The translations under genes and the position numbers were made by a program. The notes beneath the pieces were generated by a model. It was not told where the DNA came from. It made no database searches and saw only the letters and a list, made by a program, of their open reading frames with translations. A DNA stretch of 64,000 nt, taken from assembly GCF_900239345.1 (NCBI RefSeq), contig NZ_OESZ01000034.1, positions 1 to 64,000 on the forward strand. The letters are read 5' to 3'. The stretch is from Tenacibaculum dicentrarchi (GTDB taxonomy: Bacteria > Bacteroidota > Bacteroidia > Flavobacteriales > Flavobacteriaceae). Of the stretch, positions 53,996 to 63,246 are shown piece after piece. How positions within the stretch are numbered: the stretch's first letter is position 1; every line of letters begins with the position of its first letter.

Positions 53996-54952
53996 TTATA
54001 CGTGTAATGAATTAATAATTTTATTTGCCAATTCCGTTCCTATTTTATGTTGTGATTCTACGGTAAAAGAAGCAATATTAGGGCTTAAAGATAGCTCAGG
54101 ATTCATTAATAATTGAATTTCTGGTGTAGGCTGATTTTCAAAAGTATCTAAACCAGCATACTGTACTTTTCTGCTTTCAATGGCATTTACAAGGGCAATT
54201 TCATCTACCAAACCACTTTGGGAAACGTTGATAAAACCAACACCTTTTTTCATTTTTTCAAACTCTTTAACACCAATAATATGATTTTCTTCGGATGCTA
54301 AATGTACCGTAATAAAATCAGCTTCTTTTAGTAAGTCATCAGCTGAGGTAAAATCGATTTCAATATCAATAGCCTGCCCGTTGTAAAATTCAATAGGAAT
54401 TGTAATTGAATCACCAAATTCAACATCGTAGGCAATAACTTTCATCCCTAAACCTAAGGCAAGTTTAGCTACTTGTTGCCCTTCGGTACTCATTCCTATA
54501 ATCCCTAGAGTTTTTCCACGAACTTCAGTTCCTGCTGAAAATTGTTTCTTTAAAGCATTAAAACTCGTATCACCTTCTAAAGGCATTTCTCTATTAGCTT
54601 GGTGTAAAAAACGAGCCATTGTTAATAGGTGTGCAAAAACCAATTCGGCAACAGCATTGGCACTTGCATCTGAAACATTAATAATTTGCACACCACATTC
54701 TTGGGCGTAAACAACATCAATATTATCGTTGGTTGTGCTTGCGTTTGCAATTAGTTTTAAGGTAGGGCAATTATCGATCAGTTCGGCATGAATTTCTGTG
54801 CTGTTTTTGATAACAACAACATTAATTTGCTCTTCATTGATAAAGTTGTCTAGCTGTTCTTGCGCAACTTTGGTTGTTATTACTTCAAATCCTGCATTTT
54901 CTAGGGTAGCTGTTCCACCGTCTAAGATTCCGTCGTTTACTAATATTTTCAT
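53996..54952 (-). CDS. SerA-like D-2-hydroxyacid dehydrogenase with substituted catalytic residues
   Basis: This 318-residue protein has the fold and gene position of 3-phosphoglycerate dehydrogenase, between serC and DUF1015. The triad Arg-Glu-His is not conserved. The Arg site in NVSQSG is Q245, the Glu site in TFENQP is Q274, and the His site in SPNIAS is N292. The Rossmann loop also departs from GxGxxG (GMSTEG). The reading frame is intact, so it is translated but is unlikely to oxidise a hydroxyacid. It may be a regulatory or binding protein that evolved from SerA. Confidence 0.8.
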   Translation of the reverse strand: MKILVNDGILDGGTATLENAGFEVITTKVAQEQLDNFINEEQINVVVIKNSTEIHAELIDNCPTLKLIANASTTNDNIDVVYAQECGVQIINVSDASANAVAELVFAHLLTMARFLHQANREMPLEGDTSFNALKKQFSAGTEVRGKTLGIIGMSTEGQQVAKLALGLGMKVIAYDVEFGDSITIPIEFYNGQAIDIEIDFTSADDLLKEADFITVHLASEENHIIGVKEFEKMKKGVGFINVSQSGLVDEIALVNAIESRKVQYAGLDTFENQPTPEIQLLMNPELSLSPNIASFTVESQHKIGTELANKIINSLHV

Positions 54953-55012
54953 TTAAAGTATGTTTCTTTTAATTGGTAATTTCAATTGATAAATTAAAGG
55001 GTAATTTTATAA

Positions 55013-56089
55013 TTAACTTGTTCTTTCGAGTTCTTGCATCACATCGACTAAAGCCTGAACACTGTATAAAGGCAAGGCATTGTACATACTAGCACGATAT
55101 CCGCCAATACTTCTATGACCATCTAAACCATTAATATTTGCTTGTCTCCAAAGTGTATCAAATTTATTTTTTAAAGCTTCGGATGCGATACCCGATGTAA
55201 TAGTAAAGGTCGCATTCATATGACTACGATCTTCTTTTATAGCACTTCCTGTAAATAATTGGTTTCTATCGATTTCAGCATATAAAAGTGTCGATTTTTG
55301 TTCGTTTACTTTTTCAATAAACGGAATTCCACCTAATTTTTTTAACCATTCTAGGGTTAGCATTGAGGTATAAACCGCAAAAACAGGCGGTGTATTAAAC
55401 ATGCTATCTTTGTCGATAAATGTTTGATAATTTAACATTGAAGGAATAATACGTTCCACTTTTCCTAAAATATCATCTTTTACAATAACAAGCGTTGTTC
55501 CCGCCGGACCCATGTTTTTTTGTGCGCCTGCATAAATTAAATCAAATTTTGAAAAATCTAATTCACGTGAAAAAATATCGGAACTCATATCACATATTAA
55601 AGGAACTTCCGTTTCCGGGAAACTTTTCATTTGCGTTCCGTAAATAGTATTATTGCTTGTACAATGAAAATAATCGGCATCGGTAGGAATGCTATAATTT
55701 TTAGGAATGTAATTAAAGTTTTTATCTTCGGATGAAGCAACGGTAACAATTTCGCCAAATAATTTTGCTTCTTTAATGGCTTTTGAACTCCAAGTTCCAG
55801 TATTTAAGTACGCCGCTTTTTTGTTTAATAAATTATACGCCGTCATTAAAAACTGATTGCTTGCACCACCTTGTAAAAACAATGCCGTATAACCTTTGTT
55901 TTCTAAACCTAGTAATTCTAGAGCTAAACTACGGGCATTTTCAATCACATTTACAAAAGAGGTACTTCTGTGAGAAATTTCAACTAACGATAAGTCATCA
56001 TTATTAAAATTAATAATTGCTTCGGATGCTTTTTGTAAAACTTCTTCAGGTAAAATACAAGGACCTGCGCTAAAGTTATGTTTTTTCAT
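55013..56089 (-). CDS. serC: Phosphoserine aminotransferase
   Basis: This 358-residue PLP enzyme makes phosphoserine in the second step of serine synthesis and also serves pyridoxine synthesis. It has the family opening HNFSAGPCILPEEVL, then SHRSTSF, the GGASNQFLMTAYNL segment, LICDMSSDIFSRELDFSKFDLIYAGAQKNMGPAGTT with the PLP lysine, and GHRSIGGYRASMYNALPL near the end. It is 60 nt upstream of the SerA-like gene on the same strand. Confidence 0.95.
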   Translation of the reverse strand: MKKHNFSAGPCILPEEVLQKASEAIINFNNDDLSLVEISHRSTSFVNVIENARSLALELLGLENKGYTALFLQGGASNQFLMTAYNLLNKKAAYLNTGTWSSKAIKEAKLFGEIVTVASSEDKNFNYIPKNYSIPTDADYFHCTSNNTIYGTQMKSFPETEVPLICDMSSDIFSRELDFSKFDLIYAGAQKNMGPAGTTLVIVKDDILGKVERIIPSMLNYQTFIDKDSMFNTPPVFAVYTSMLTLEWLKKLGGIPFIEKVNEQKSTLLYAEIDRNQLFTGSAIKEDRSHMNATFTITSGIASEALKNKFDTLWRQANINGLDGHRSIGGYRASMYNALPLYSVQALVDVMQELERTS

Positions 56090-56145
56090 GGCTGATATTG
56101 TTTTTATGAGCTAACAAAGGTGCAAAATTTATAGGAAGTTAAACT

Positions 56146-57207
56146 TTAAATTTTTGATAAAAAAGCTAAGGTATTTACGCCATCGGCATAATCGGATAAT
56201 GTAGGATGCTGAGTTTGCCCAAAAGCAATTTCATTTTCCATAAAATTACGGGCAACAATACACTGTATTTTTTCTTTTTCGATTTCAAGTTTTGTTTTCA
56301 GCTCGGCAATAGTATCGTAATATTCATAAAAAATAGTAGCAATAGGCGAGGTGTAGCTTGGGTCTTCTTTAATCATTAAAAAGCCGTTTTCTAAAATATC
56401 AAACTCGCTCATTAAATACACCGTTTTGTTATAATCGTAATTATTGGCATATTTGGCGTTGTTAATAATATCTTGTTTGTTGTACATTCCTTTAAAAAAT
56501 GATTCGAAATCATAATTTTTAGGCACAAATAATTTTGAAACTGAACGACAACCTAATCCAAAATAATGAAAAATATCATTACTTAAATTTTCAAAATCTT
56601 CAGCAGTTTCGTTCCCTGTTAAAACGGCTACAGAATTTCTACTTTTTCGAATAATACTTGGCTTATTTTTAAAATAATATTCAAAATAACGGGCTGTATT
56701 ATTGCTTCCTGTAGCAATAACGGCATCAAAATCAGTTAGTTTTTCTTGGGTGAAAGTGATTTTTCCTTTTAGTTGAGGTGCAACATATTCTAAATATTTT
56801 GCTAAAAAAGGCATTAAATGTTTATCGTTTGACGATTGTTTTACCAAAACCGAATGCCCCGAAATTAATACTGATAAAAAATCATGAAAACCAACCAACG
56901 GAATATTTCCCGCCATAATAATCGCTACATTTTTAGGCGTATTTTTACCTAAATTTTCGTTAGCAATCCATTGCTGAATATTTTCTTCGGATAAAGCTTC
57001 TGCCCAACTTTTTATGGCAAATAATAAATTTTGACGGGTAAACCATTTATTATTTTCTTCGGCTATTTTTAATTGATGTTTAAAACCATCAAAAAATAAG
57101 TCGTTATGGGGAATGTTTTCTTTCTTTTGAATATCCTCATGAGAAAACTGTTCTAAAAAGACTCCTAATTTAATAAAAGCATCGATTCTGTTTTGGATTG
57201 TATCCAT
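56146..57207 (-). CDS. Acyl-CoA reductase, LuxC family
   Basis: This 353-residue protein belongs to the LuxC-type acyl-CoA reductase family. It has NVAIIMAGNIPLVGFHDFLSVLISGHSVLVKQSSNDKHLM, a candidate nucleotide and catalytic region, then VIATGSNNTARYFEYYFKNKPSIIRKSRNSVAVLTG, and the catalytic Cys in YFGLGCRSVSKLF. It would reduce an acyl-CoA to an aldehyde with NAD(P)H. It is divergent from the ferredoxin gene and in line with serC. The substrate is unknown. Confidence 0.8.
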   Translation of the reverse strand: MDTIQNRIDAFIKLGVFLEQFSHEDIQKKENIPHNDLFFDGFKHQLKIAEENNKWFTRQNLLFAIKSWAEALSEENIQQWIANENLGKNTPKNVAIIMAGNIPLVGFHDFLSVLISGHSVLVKQSSNDKHLMPFLAKYLEYVAPQLKGKITFTQEKLTDFDAVIATGSNNTARYFEYYFKNKPSIIRKSRNSVAVLTGNETAEDFENLSNDIFHYFGLGCRSVSKLFVPKNYDFESFFKGMYNKQDIINNAKYANNYDYNKTVYLMSEFDILENGFLMIKEDPSYTSPIATIFYEYYDTIAELKTKLEIEKEKIQCIVARNFMENEIAFGQTQHPTLSDYADGVNTLAFLSKI

Positions 57208-57235
57208 TTATATTGTTTCTAAATTAATTTGGAAC

Positions 57236-57243
57236 TATTTTTG
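57236..57243 (+). promoter_or_regulatory. Promoter of the ferredoxin gene
   Basis: TATTTTTG fits the -7 consensus TAnnTTTG. A TTG at 57213-57215 lies 20 nt upstream, the expected -33 spacing. The leader before the start codon is about 30 nt. Confidence 0.55.
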
Positions 57244-57278
57244 CAACTGCAAAGTTACAAAACTGAAATAGATTAATT

Positions 57279-57629
57279 ATGGCTATTATTATAACAGATG
57301 AGTGTATAAATTGTGGAGCCTGTGAACCAGAGTGTCCGAATACGGCAATTTATGAAGGCGCTGATGATTGGAAATATGCAGATGGTACTGATTTAAAAGG
57401 GGATTTAGTATTGCCTAGCGGACAAAAAGCCAATGCAGATACCGATCAAGAGCCTATTTCTGATGAAATATATTTTATCGTAGCAGATAAATGTACAGAG
57501 TGTAAAGGTTTTCATGAAGAGCCACAATGTGCGGCAGTTTGCCCAGTAGATTGTTGTGTTCCTGATGACGATAACGTAGAAACAGATGAAGAGTTGTTAG
57601 CAAAACAGCGTTTTATGCATAACGAATAA
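57279..57629 (+). CDS. 4Fe-4S dicluster ferredoxin
   Basis: This is a 116-residue electron-transfer protein. The first cluster motif is [17 protein letters not shown] (about 10-26), and the second is [22 protein letters not shown] (about 73-94), with the longer spacing typical of alvin/Allochromatium-type ferredoxins. The middle and tail are acidic. It is divergent from the acyl-CoA reductase gene, a common flavobacterial arrangement. A hairpin terminator follows. Confidence 0.93.
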   Translation: MAIIITDECINCGACEPECPNTAIYEGADDWKYADGTDLKGDLVLPSGQKANADTDQEPISDEIYFIVADKCTECKGFHEEPQCAAVCPVDCCVPDDDNVETDEELLAKQRFMHNE

Positions 57630-57649
57630 GATATTTTATTAGTAAAATA

Positions 57650-57682
57650 AAAAAATCCTGAGTTTTTACTTAGGATTTTTTT
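57650..57682 (+). terminator. Intrinsic terminator after the ferredoxin gene
   Basis: AAAAATCCTGAG pairs with CTTAGGATTTTT around a T-rich loop, then a T run, 20 nt after the stop codon. Confidence 0.8.
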
Positions 57683-57715
57683 GTGCCTAAAAAATAGCTT
57701 ATAATTTTAGTTTTA

Positions 57716-57870
57716 TTTTTGGAGCTTGCTTAAATTTTATTAAAAAAGTTTTATCAGAAAAACAGAAAATCGCATTTGTCAACGGGGTTTTATTTAAGGT
57801 TCGCATCCTGATTAGCTGTAGTTCACCTGTTGATGCGATGCTAAAATAAATTTAGCATGACCATAATTTG
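57716..57870 (+). repeat. Repeat family B, copy B2
   Basis: This copy matches B1 over most of its length: GAAAATCGCAT, GGTTCGCATCCTGATTAGC and CCTGTTGATGCGATGCTAAAA. The left end GGAGCTTGCTTAAATTTT is a diverged form of the TAAGAGCCTGTTTAAA inverted repeat. The first hairpin is eroded. Confidence 0.6.
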
Positions 57871-57949
57871 GTTTTCAAAACCTGTAAGGTCTGATTTTTA
57901 ATTACATAAGTATATTTCTTGTACAATTCTTAAAAAAATAGTACTAATG

Positions 57950-58043
57950 CCTAGCCCCGATTGCAGCAATTGTTTGAGCTCTTTTTTGTTTTTTTTCTTC
58001 AAAAAAATAAAAAAAGCGAGTGCGGAAAGCGGGAAATTGCTTC
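57950..58043 (-). repeat. Repeat family A, copy A5
   Basis: This is a reverse-orientation copy (CCTAGCCCCGATTGCAGC to GGGAAATTGCTTC) downstream of the TonB receptor gene. It forms an inverted pair with A6 around that gene. Confidence 0.8.
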
Positions 58044-58066
58044 TAATAAAAAAAAATAAAAGTAAA

Positions 58067-58095
58067 AAAGCCGAAATCAGTACGATTTCGGCTTT
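58067..58095 (-). terminator. Intrinsic terminator after the TonB receptor gene
   Basis: AAAGCCGAAATC and GATTTCGGCTTT form a 12 bp perfect stem around a 5 nt loop. On the minus strand it is followed by a T-rich stretch. Confidence 0.8.
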
Positions 58096-58141
58096 CTATC
58101 AAAAAAATAAACGATTAATGAGAGTTAATAGTTTGCGTTAT

Positions 58142-60997
58142 TTAAAATTGATAATTCACAGATAAATTAAACATCGTTCCTAATTGACTAAAATGATAAC
58201 CATCATAAGTCATTTGTGAATAACGTTGATTAAAGGTAATTAAGTTTGATGGCGAGTTGCTAACAGCTGCACCATTTAAAATTGCTTGCCCTGTTGGGGT
58301 TGCTTCTGTAAATTTCCATTCTGGTAAAACGTTTAAAATATTATTTACGTTTAAAGCAATGGTAATTCGGTCGGTTGCGCTAAAATTGATACCTAAATCG
58401 GTTACTACTTTTGGAATAAACTCGGTTCTTAAATCTGAACTTCCGTCAGAAACTGCTCCAGCAGGAATATCGGAAGCATTGGTAAATAACCCTTCTAAAT
58501 CTTGCAGTCCTTGTTGTGCAAATTTTGTTTTACCAAAATAAGTGTTGTTTAATGATATTCCGAATTTACCAATATCGTAGGTAGTTCCTAAAATCCATTT
58601 TGTTTGCGGTCTTGAGGTAAAAAATAAAGCTTCTTGTGTATCATTTACTACCGATTGATTTGAATCTGCAACAAATTTCGGGTTTTTAACTGCGCCAACT
58701 CGCTTGTTTTCAATAGTGTAATTACCCGATAAGTTAAAGCCTAATTTACCATCGGCAACTTCAATATTTTTGTAACCAATAACCACATCTAAACCAGAAG
58801 TTTTAGTGTCAATAGCGTTTAAAAAGAAACTAACGTCTGACAATCCGCTAAAAGTAGGGGTGTTTGGTGGTTTTACTTCGGTACTTAAAATTACTCTGTC
58901 GTCAACTTTAATATTGTAATAGTCTAGTGTGAAAGAGAAATTTCTAAAAGGTTTAGCTCCAATACCAACAGTTATATTAGTAGATTCTTCGGCGGTTAAA
59001 TCAGGCAATCCTAATAATCCTTTTTGCGATGATACGTTATTTACCAAACCACCAACTTGTATTCCTTGTCCTGGTACAAAGCTATATTGTGCTTTTTGTG
59101 TATAAATTTGATGTAATGTTGGTGCTCTAAATCCTGTAGAAACCGAACCTCTTACGGTATATTTATCATCAGAAAATTTATAACGAGAACTTAACTTCCA
59201 TACAAAAGTACTTCCAAAATCAGAGTAGTTTTCAACTCTTGCAGTTCCGCTAAGTAAAAAATCGTCATTAACGTCATAATCTAAACTTGCGTATCCTCCT
59301 AAATTATAACGGCTAAATTTACCTGAATTTTCAAGGCTGTTTCCTGCAAATGAATCGGCACCACCACCATCATAAGAACCTAATTCACCAGCGATTACTT
59401 CAAACTCTTCTGACCTAAATTCCGTACCAAAAGCAACACTTACTTTATCGGAAAGTATTCTTGAAACATCAATATTTCCTACTTTATGAGAAAAAGCAGT
59501 TCCTCCCGGATCAAAAGATTTTTTACTATTTGCTCTGTATAATTCTGAACCTTCGGTTATTTCGCCAGTATCAACAATACCATTTTTATTTGCGTCAATC
59601 CAAGTAGAAGCAGAGTGGACAATATTTCTGTTATGAGATTCACTAACTCTATAAGTTTGTGAATTCCCTCCCGTGGTAAAGCTTACGTCAATATTCCAAT
59701 CATTTTTCTTGGTTTTAAAACCAATTGTAGCATTATAGTCACTTAAATCTCCTTCAAAAGTTGGGGTATAACCGTCGTATCCACCCGCATTTGTCGGATG
59801 ACTTCCAGGATAAAAATCAGCCAAATAAGGATAGCCTGTTTTTTTATCTAACGTTCTCCAATAAGGTGTTCTGTGGTTTGCAAACGAATTTACTTTTTTA
59901 AACACGTATGCTGCATTGGCATAAATATCGGTAGTTTCACTAAGTGTATATCCTGCGTTAATTGAAAATTTAGAAGCCGCTAACTGTGGTGATCCATTAA
60001 TATTGTCAGCATCAGGATGTCTTTTTAAATAGTTTTGAACATCGGTAAGTGTAATTGGATTTTGAGCATCGGGGTCGTAAAAATCGGCAAATTCACCCGC
60101 TGCATCAACAGTACCAGGTCTGTTCGATAATGCTGTTTTAGAAATATCAGCCGTATAGTTTACAAAACCTTTATCATCACCAATTGTAGTTCCATTATTT
60201 ATGCTTACCCCCAACATTTTACCATCACCTTGCCCTGTAATTCCTGACCTTAATGTTGCTGAACCATTTTTGGCATTATCTTTTAAAATAATATTAATAA
60301 CCCCCGCAATAGCATCAGAACCATACTGAGCCGAAGCGCCATCTCTAAGAACCTGCACTGTTTTAATGGCATCGGTAGGGATTCCTGAAATATCAGAACC
60401 TGTTTCACCACGTCCTGGCGAAGTTTGGGTATATAATAAAGAACTTAAATTTTTACGTTTACCGTTAATTAAAATTAAAGTTCTACTAGGTCCCATATTT
60501 CTAATTTCATACGGATCTAATAAAGAAGTTGCATCATTAACAGGTGTTTGAACCGTGTTAAAAGATGGAATTTTATATTGTAAAGCTTTATCAAAAGTAG
60601 CCTGCCCGGTAGATTGTAAATCTTTAGCAGACACCACATCAATAGGCAAAGCACTTGTGGTATTACTTCGTGATGGAGTTCGCGAACCTGTAATAACAAC
60701 TTCGTCTAACTCTAAACCTTCTTTTAAAATAATTTTAATATTCTTTTTACCTTTTAAGGCAATTTCTTGGGTTTCAAACCCCGAAAAACTAACAACTAAA
60801 ATAGCATTATTTTGAACGGTTAGGTTAAAAGCCCCGTTAAAATCAGAATTAGCACCGTTGGCTGTTCCTTTTTCGATAATATTTGCACCAGGCAACGGTT
60901 GATTGGCGCTATCGACAATAGTTCCTGAAATTTTTGACTGCGCCCAAATAAGACTACTACACAGCATAGCGAAAAATAAAAGTGTAATTTTTTTCAT
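58142..60997 (-). CDS. TonB-dependent outer-membrane receptor
   Basis: This is a 951-residue receptor with a signal peptide (KKITLLFFAMLCSSLIWAQ). A carboxypeptidase-regulatory-like domain follows (about 21-100, SKISGTIVDSANQPLPGANI). Next are a TonB box-like ELDEVVITGSR, a plug domain (about 115-240, with IRNMGPSRTLILINGKR and GASAQYGSDAIAGVINIIL) and a large beta-barrel ending in an aromatic residue (LSVNYQF). It imports a ligand using TonB energy. No SusD partner is adjacent, so a siderophore, vitamin or peptide substrate is as likely as a glycan. Flanked by inverted family A repeats. Confidence 0.92.
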   Translation of the reverse strand: MKKITLLFFAMLCSSLIWAQSKISGTIVDSANQPLPGANIIEKGTANGANSDFNGAFNLTVQNNAILVVSFSGFETQEIALKGKKNIKIILKEGLELDEVVITGSRTPSRSNTTSALPIDVVSAKDLQSTGQATFDKALQYKIPSFNTVQTPVNDATSLLDPYEIRNMGPSRTLILINGKRKNLSSLLYTQTSPGRGETGSDISGIPTDAIKTVQVLRDGASAQYGSDAIAGVINIILKDNAKNGSATLRSGITGQGDGKMLGVSINNGTTIGDDKGFVNYTADISKTALSNRPGTVDAAGEFADFYDPDAQNPITLTDVQNYLKRHPDADNINGSPQLAASKFSINAGYTLSETTDIYANAAYVFKKVNSFANHRTPYWRTLDKKTGYPYLADFYPGSHPTNAGGYDGYTPTFEGDLSDYNATIGFKTKKNDWNIDVSFTTGGNSQTYRVSESHNRNIVHSASTWIDANKNGIVDTGEITEGSELYRANSKKSFDPGGTAFSHKVGNIDVSRILSDKVSVAFGTEFRSEEFEVIAGELGSYDGGGADSFAGNSLENSGKFSRYNLGGYASLDYDVNDDFLLSGTARVENYSDFGSTFVWKLSSRYKFSDDKYTVRGSVSTGFRAPTLHQIYTQKAQYSFVPGQGIQVGGLVNNVSSQKGLLGLPDLTAEESTNITVGIGAKPFRNFSFTLDYYNIKVDDRVILSTEVKPPNTPTFSGLSDVSFFLNAIDTKTSGLDVVIGYKNIEVADGKLGFNLSGNYTIENKRVGAVKNPKFVADSNQSVVNDTQEALFFTSRPQTKWILGTTYDIGKFGISLNNTYFGKTKFAQQGLQDLEGLFTNASDIPAGAVSDGSSDLRTEFIPKVVTDLGINFSATDRITIALNVNNILNVLPEWKFTEATPTGQAILNGAAVSNSPSNLITFNQRYSQMTYDGYHFSQLGTMFNLSVNYQF

Positions 60998-61381
60998 AAA
61001 AAGGTGTTTAATTAATAATTATTTTAGTTGAAAATTACAATTAGTAATGTAATTTTAGTTTTTGGTTATATTATTAATAAGTGTACTGTTAAAATATTAT
61101 ACTCGTTATTTTAACATTTTTTTTAGAAAATTTTAAAAATTAATTGTTTTGCTGTTTTTAATTGTTTACTTATTTGAAGCAATTTCCCGCTTTCCGCACT
61201 CGCTCTTTTTTGAAAAAAATCAAAAAAGGAGCTCAAACAATTGCTACAATCGGGGCTAGGGTTTTGTATAATTATTGATTATGTATTACTATTATTTTAA
61301 AGAAAGTATTTTTCAAAATAGCTAAACATCCTGCTGATTTTATTTCTGTATCGCATCCATATTTACGCTGTTTTTTTACCA
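60998..61381. other. Intergenic region with repeat A6; no gene
   Basis: This A/T-rich stretch presumably contains the TonB receptor promoter near 61000-61060. It also has family A copy A6 at 61176-61261 and a weak family B-like fragment at about 61320-61365 (GCATCC with a TGATTTTATTTC arm). I see nothing else. Confidence 0.55.
61176..61261 (+). repeat. Repeat family A, copy A6
   Basis: This is a forward copy, GAAGCAATTTCCCGC to CAATCGGGGCTAGGG, almost identical to A4. It lies upstream of the TonB receptor gene. With A5 it frames that gene as an inverted pair. Confidence 0.8.
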
Positions 61382-62248
61382 TTAATCACATATAAATTTA
61401 ACAATATCAGCAGTTACTTTTTTATTGCGTAGTATTTTGGTATGTCCTAATCCTTGGGTCATTAAAAGTGTTCCTTTTTGTAAGTTTTTACGAATATTTA
61501 CAGCACAATTAACCGAGACATCACCATCGGCAGTATCATGCACAACCAATGTTGGAATGGTAATTTTTTTAGCCACTATGCTAGCGGAATGCTGTTCAAT
61601 ATCTACTTGCCATTTTTCATCAAAAAACTGTTTCATTTTAATGGCAACACGGGGTTTTACGTTTAAGTTTTTTGAAAAATTAAGCAATACCTCCGAAATA
61701 TAATCAGGTGCACCAATGCTTACTAATTTATTAATATTAAAACCATCAGCAACACTATTATACAAGCACATACCGCCAAAAGAATGCCCGACAGCGGCTT
61801 CAAAAGGACCAAATTGCTTTTCAATTTGAGTAATGGTAGCTATAAATTCGGGCATTGCTGTGGTTTTTCCTGAGGAATTTCCATGCGCCGGACCATCAAA
61901 AGATATAACCATATAACCTTGTTCTAATAATTTATCAGCCATCATAAATAATTGCGTACTTCTACCAGCCCAACCGTGTACCAATAATACTTTTTTATGA
62001 GAATATCCGTAGGATAAAACTTCAATATTTTTACCAATACTTTCTACAAAAATTGTTTTCTTTTGGGAGCTAGCCAACATTACTTTTTCTCGTTTTGGAA
62101 TTGGAAATTTTACAGGAGTACTAAAAAGAAGTGCCGCAAATTTAGCTGTTAAATGTGTTGAAAAAAACTGTGTAAATTTAGCTGAAAAAATAATAGGTTT
62201 AGGAATTGTTAAGCTAGGGGGGAGTAAATTTGTATTTATTAAATTCAT
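61382..62248 (-). CDS. Alpha/beta-hydrolase
   Basis: This is a 288-residue protein. An N-terminal region (about 1-60) with a hydrophobic stretch may associate with the membrane. The hydrolase fold follows: oxyanion motif LLVHGWAGRS (about 88-97), nucleophile S156 in AAVGHSFGGM, acid in VVHDTADGDV, and His in GLGHTKILR. I chose the ATG at 62248 (MNLINTNLLPPSL). An ATG 14 codons upstream adds a hydrophobic, non-homologous stretch. It is divergent from the M48 protease gene. The substrate is unknown. Confidence 0.78.
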   Translation of the reverse strand: MNLINTNLLPPSLTIPKPIIFSAKFTQFFSTHLTAKFAALLFSTPVKFPIPKREKVMLASSQKKTIFVESIGKNIEVLSYGYSHKKVLLVHGWAGRSTQLFMMADKLLEQGYMVISFDGPAHGNSSGKTTAMPEFIATITQIEKQFGPFEAAVGHSFGGMCLYNSVADGFNINKLVSIGAPDYISEVLLNFSKNLNVKPRVAIKMKQFFDEKWQVDIEQHSASIVAKKITIPTLVVHDTADGDVSVNCAVNIRKNLQKGTLLMTQGLGHTKILRNKKVTADIVKFICD

Positions 62249-62303
62249 GACATTTTTTAATATAATAATATAATTTGTAAAGATAAACAAACAAATTGTT
62301 TCC

Positions 62304-62336
62304 TACTTTTGTGACATTATTATTTATAATGTGTCA
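62304..62336 (+). promoter_or_regulatory. Promoter and inverted repeat upstream of the M48 protease gene
   Basis: TACTTTTG (62304-62311) fits TAnnTTTG. Directly after it TGACA (62312-62316) and TGTCA (62332-62336) form an inverted repeat, with a nearby ATTATTTATAAT core. It lies between two divergent genes and could be an operator. Confidence 0.35.
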
Positions 62337-62370
62337 TATATAATGACCAAAACAACTAAAAACAAAAAAA

Positions 62371-63180
62371 ATGAAAAAAATTATAGCTTTAGGAATTGTT
62401 GCCCTATTTTTAGTACAATGTAGTACGGTGCCAATTACAGGAAGAAAACGACTTAATTTCGTAAGTGATGCGCAAGTATTACCTGCAAGTTTTGCACAAT
62501 ATAAAGGTTTTTTACAAGAAAATAAATTATCTACAAATGTTACAAAATCAAACCAAATAAAAAGAGTTGGTAAAAAGATTTCAGCAGCAGTAGATCGTTT
62601 TATGAGAGCCAACGGAATGACATCCGAAGCAAATTCATATCGATGGGAATTTAATTTAGTAGAAGATAAAACATTAAATGCTTGGTGTATGCCAGGAGGT
62701 AAAGTAGTTTTTTATACGGGTATTTTACCAGTTTGTGCTAACGAAGATGGTGTTGCTGCTGTTATGGGACATGAGGTAGCCCATGCTTTTGCTAAACATG
62801 GGCAAGAGCGTATGTCAACAGGTAAAATACAACAATTAGGTGGTGCAGCAGTAGCTTTAGGAACAGCAAATAGTAAAAATGCACAACTTTTTAATATGGC
62901 GTATGGTTTAGGAAGTCAAACTCTTGTAATGTTGCCATTTAGTAGAGGTCATGAAACAGAAGCCGATAAATTAGGATTGGTTTTTATGTTAATGGCAGGC
63001 TATAATGGTAGCGAAGCAGCTGAGGTTTGGGTACGAATGAGTCAAATATCAAAAGGAAAAGCACCTGCTGAATTTATGAGTACACACCCTTCAAACCAAA
63101 CACGTATTCGAACACTTAGAGCTTTTTTACCAGAAGCAAAAAAATTAGCAGCAAAATATAATGTTCCAGTAAGAAAATAG
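62371..63180 (+). CDS. M48-family metalloprotease lipoprotein
   Basis: This is a 269-residue lipoprotein with signal peptide and lipobox LVQC (Cys 17). The zinc motif HEVAH is at residues 134-138 (VMGHEVAHAFAKHG), and the third ligand Glu is in GHETEADKLG. It resembles the Oma1/LoiP/YcaL group of periplasmic M48 peptidases. A TSTVPITGRKRL opening after the lipid Cys is typical of the group. It probably degrades misfolded envelope proteins. Confidence 0.9.
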   Translation: MKKIIALGIVALFLVQCSTVPITGRKRLNFVSDAQVLPASFAQYKGFLQENKLSTNVTKSNQIKRVGKKISAAVDRFMRANGMTSEANSYRWEFNLVEDKTLNAWCMPGGKVVFYTGILPVCANEDGVAAVMGHEVAHAFAKHGQERMSTGKIQQLGGAAVALGTANSKNAQLFNMAYGLGSQTLVMLPFSRGHETEADKLGLVFMLMAGYNGSEAAEVWVRMSQISKGKAPAEFMSTHPSNQTRIRTLRAFLPEAKKLAAKYNVPVRK

Positions 63181-63203
63181 CAGCATAAATTATTTATATT
63201 GCC

Positions 63204-63232
63204 AACCGTTCATTTTTATGAGCGGTTTTTTT
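63204..63232 (+). terminator. Intrinsic terminator after the M48 protease gene
   Basis: AACCGTTCAT and ATGAGCGGTT form a stem (one G-T pair) with a TTT loop, followed by a T run, between the protease and the next gene. Confidence 0.8.
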
Positions 63233-63246
63233 TATTTTAAGAAGAT

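Larger units (their letters stand above)
57630..58141. other. Intergenic region with terminators and repeats; no gene
   Basis: This gap contains the ferredoxin terminator, family B copy B2, family A copy A5 and the TonB-receptor terminator. An open frame on the plus strand at 57947 derives largely from repeat A5 and is not credible. Confidence 0.6.

Noticed and set aside
57947..58165. Open frame of 72 codons on the plus strand
   Set aside because: It begins in repeat A5 and runs through the TonB receptor terminator and tail of the gene on the other strand. No protein features.
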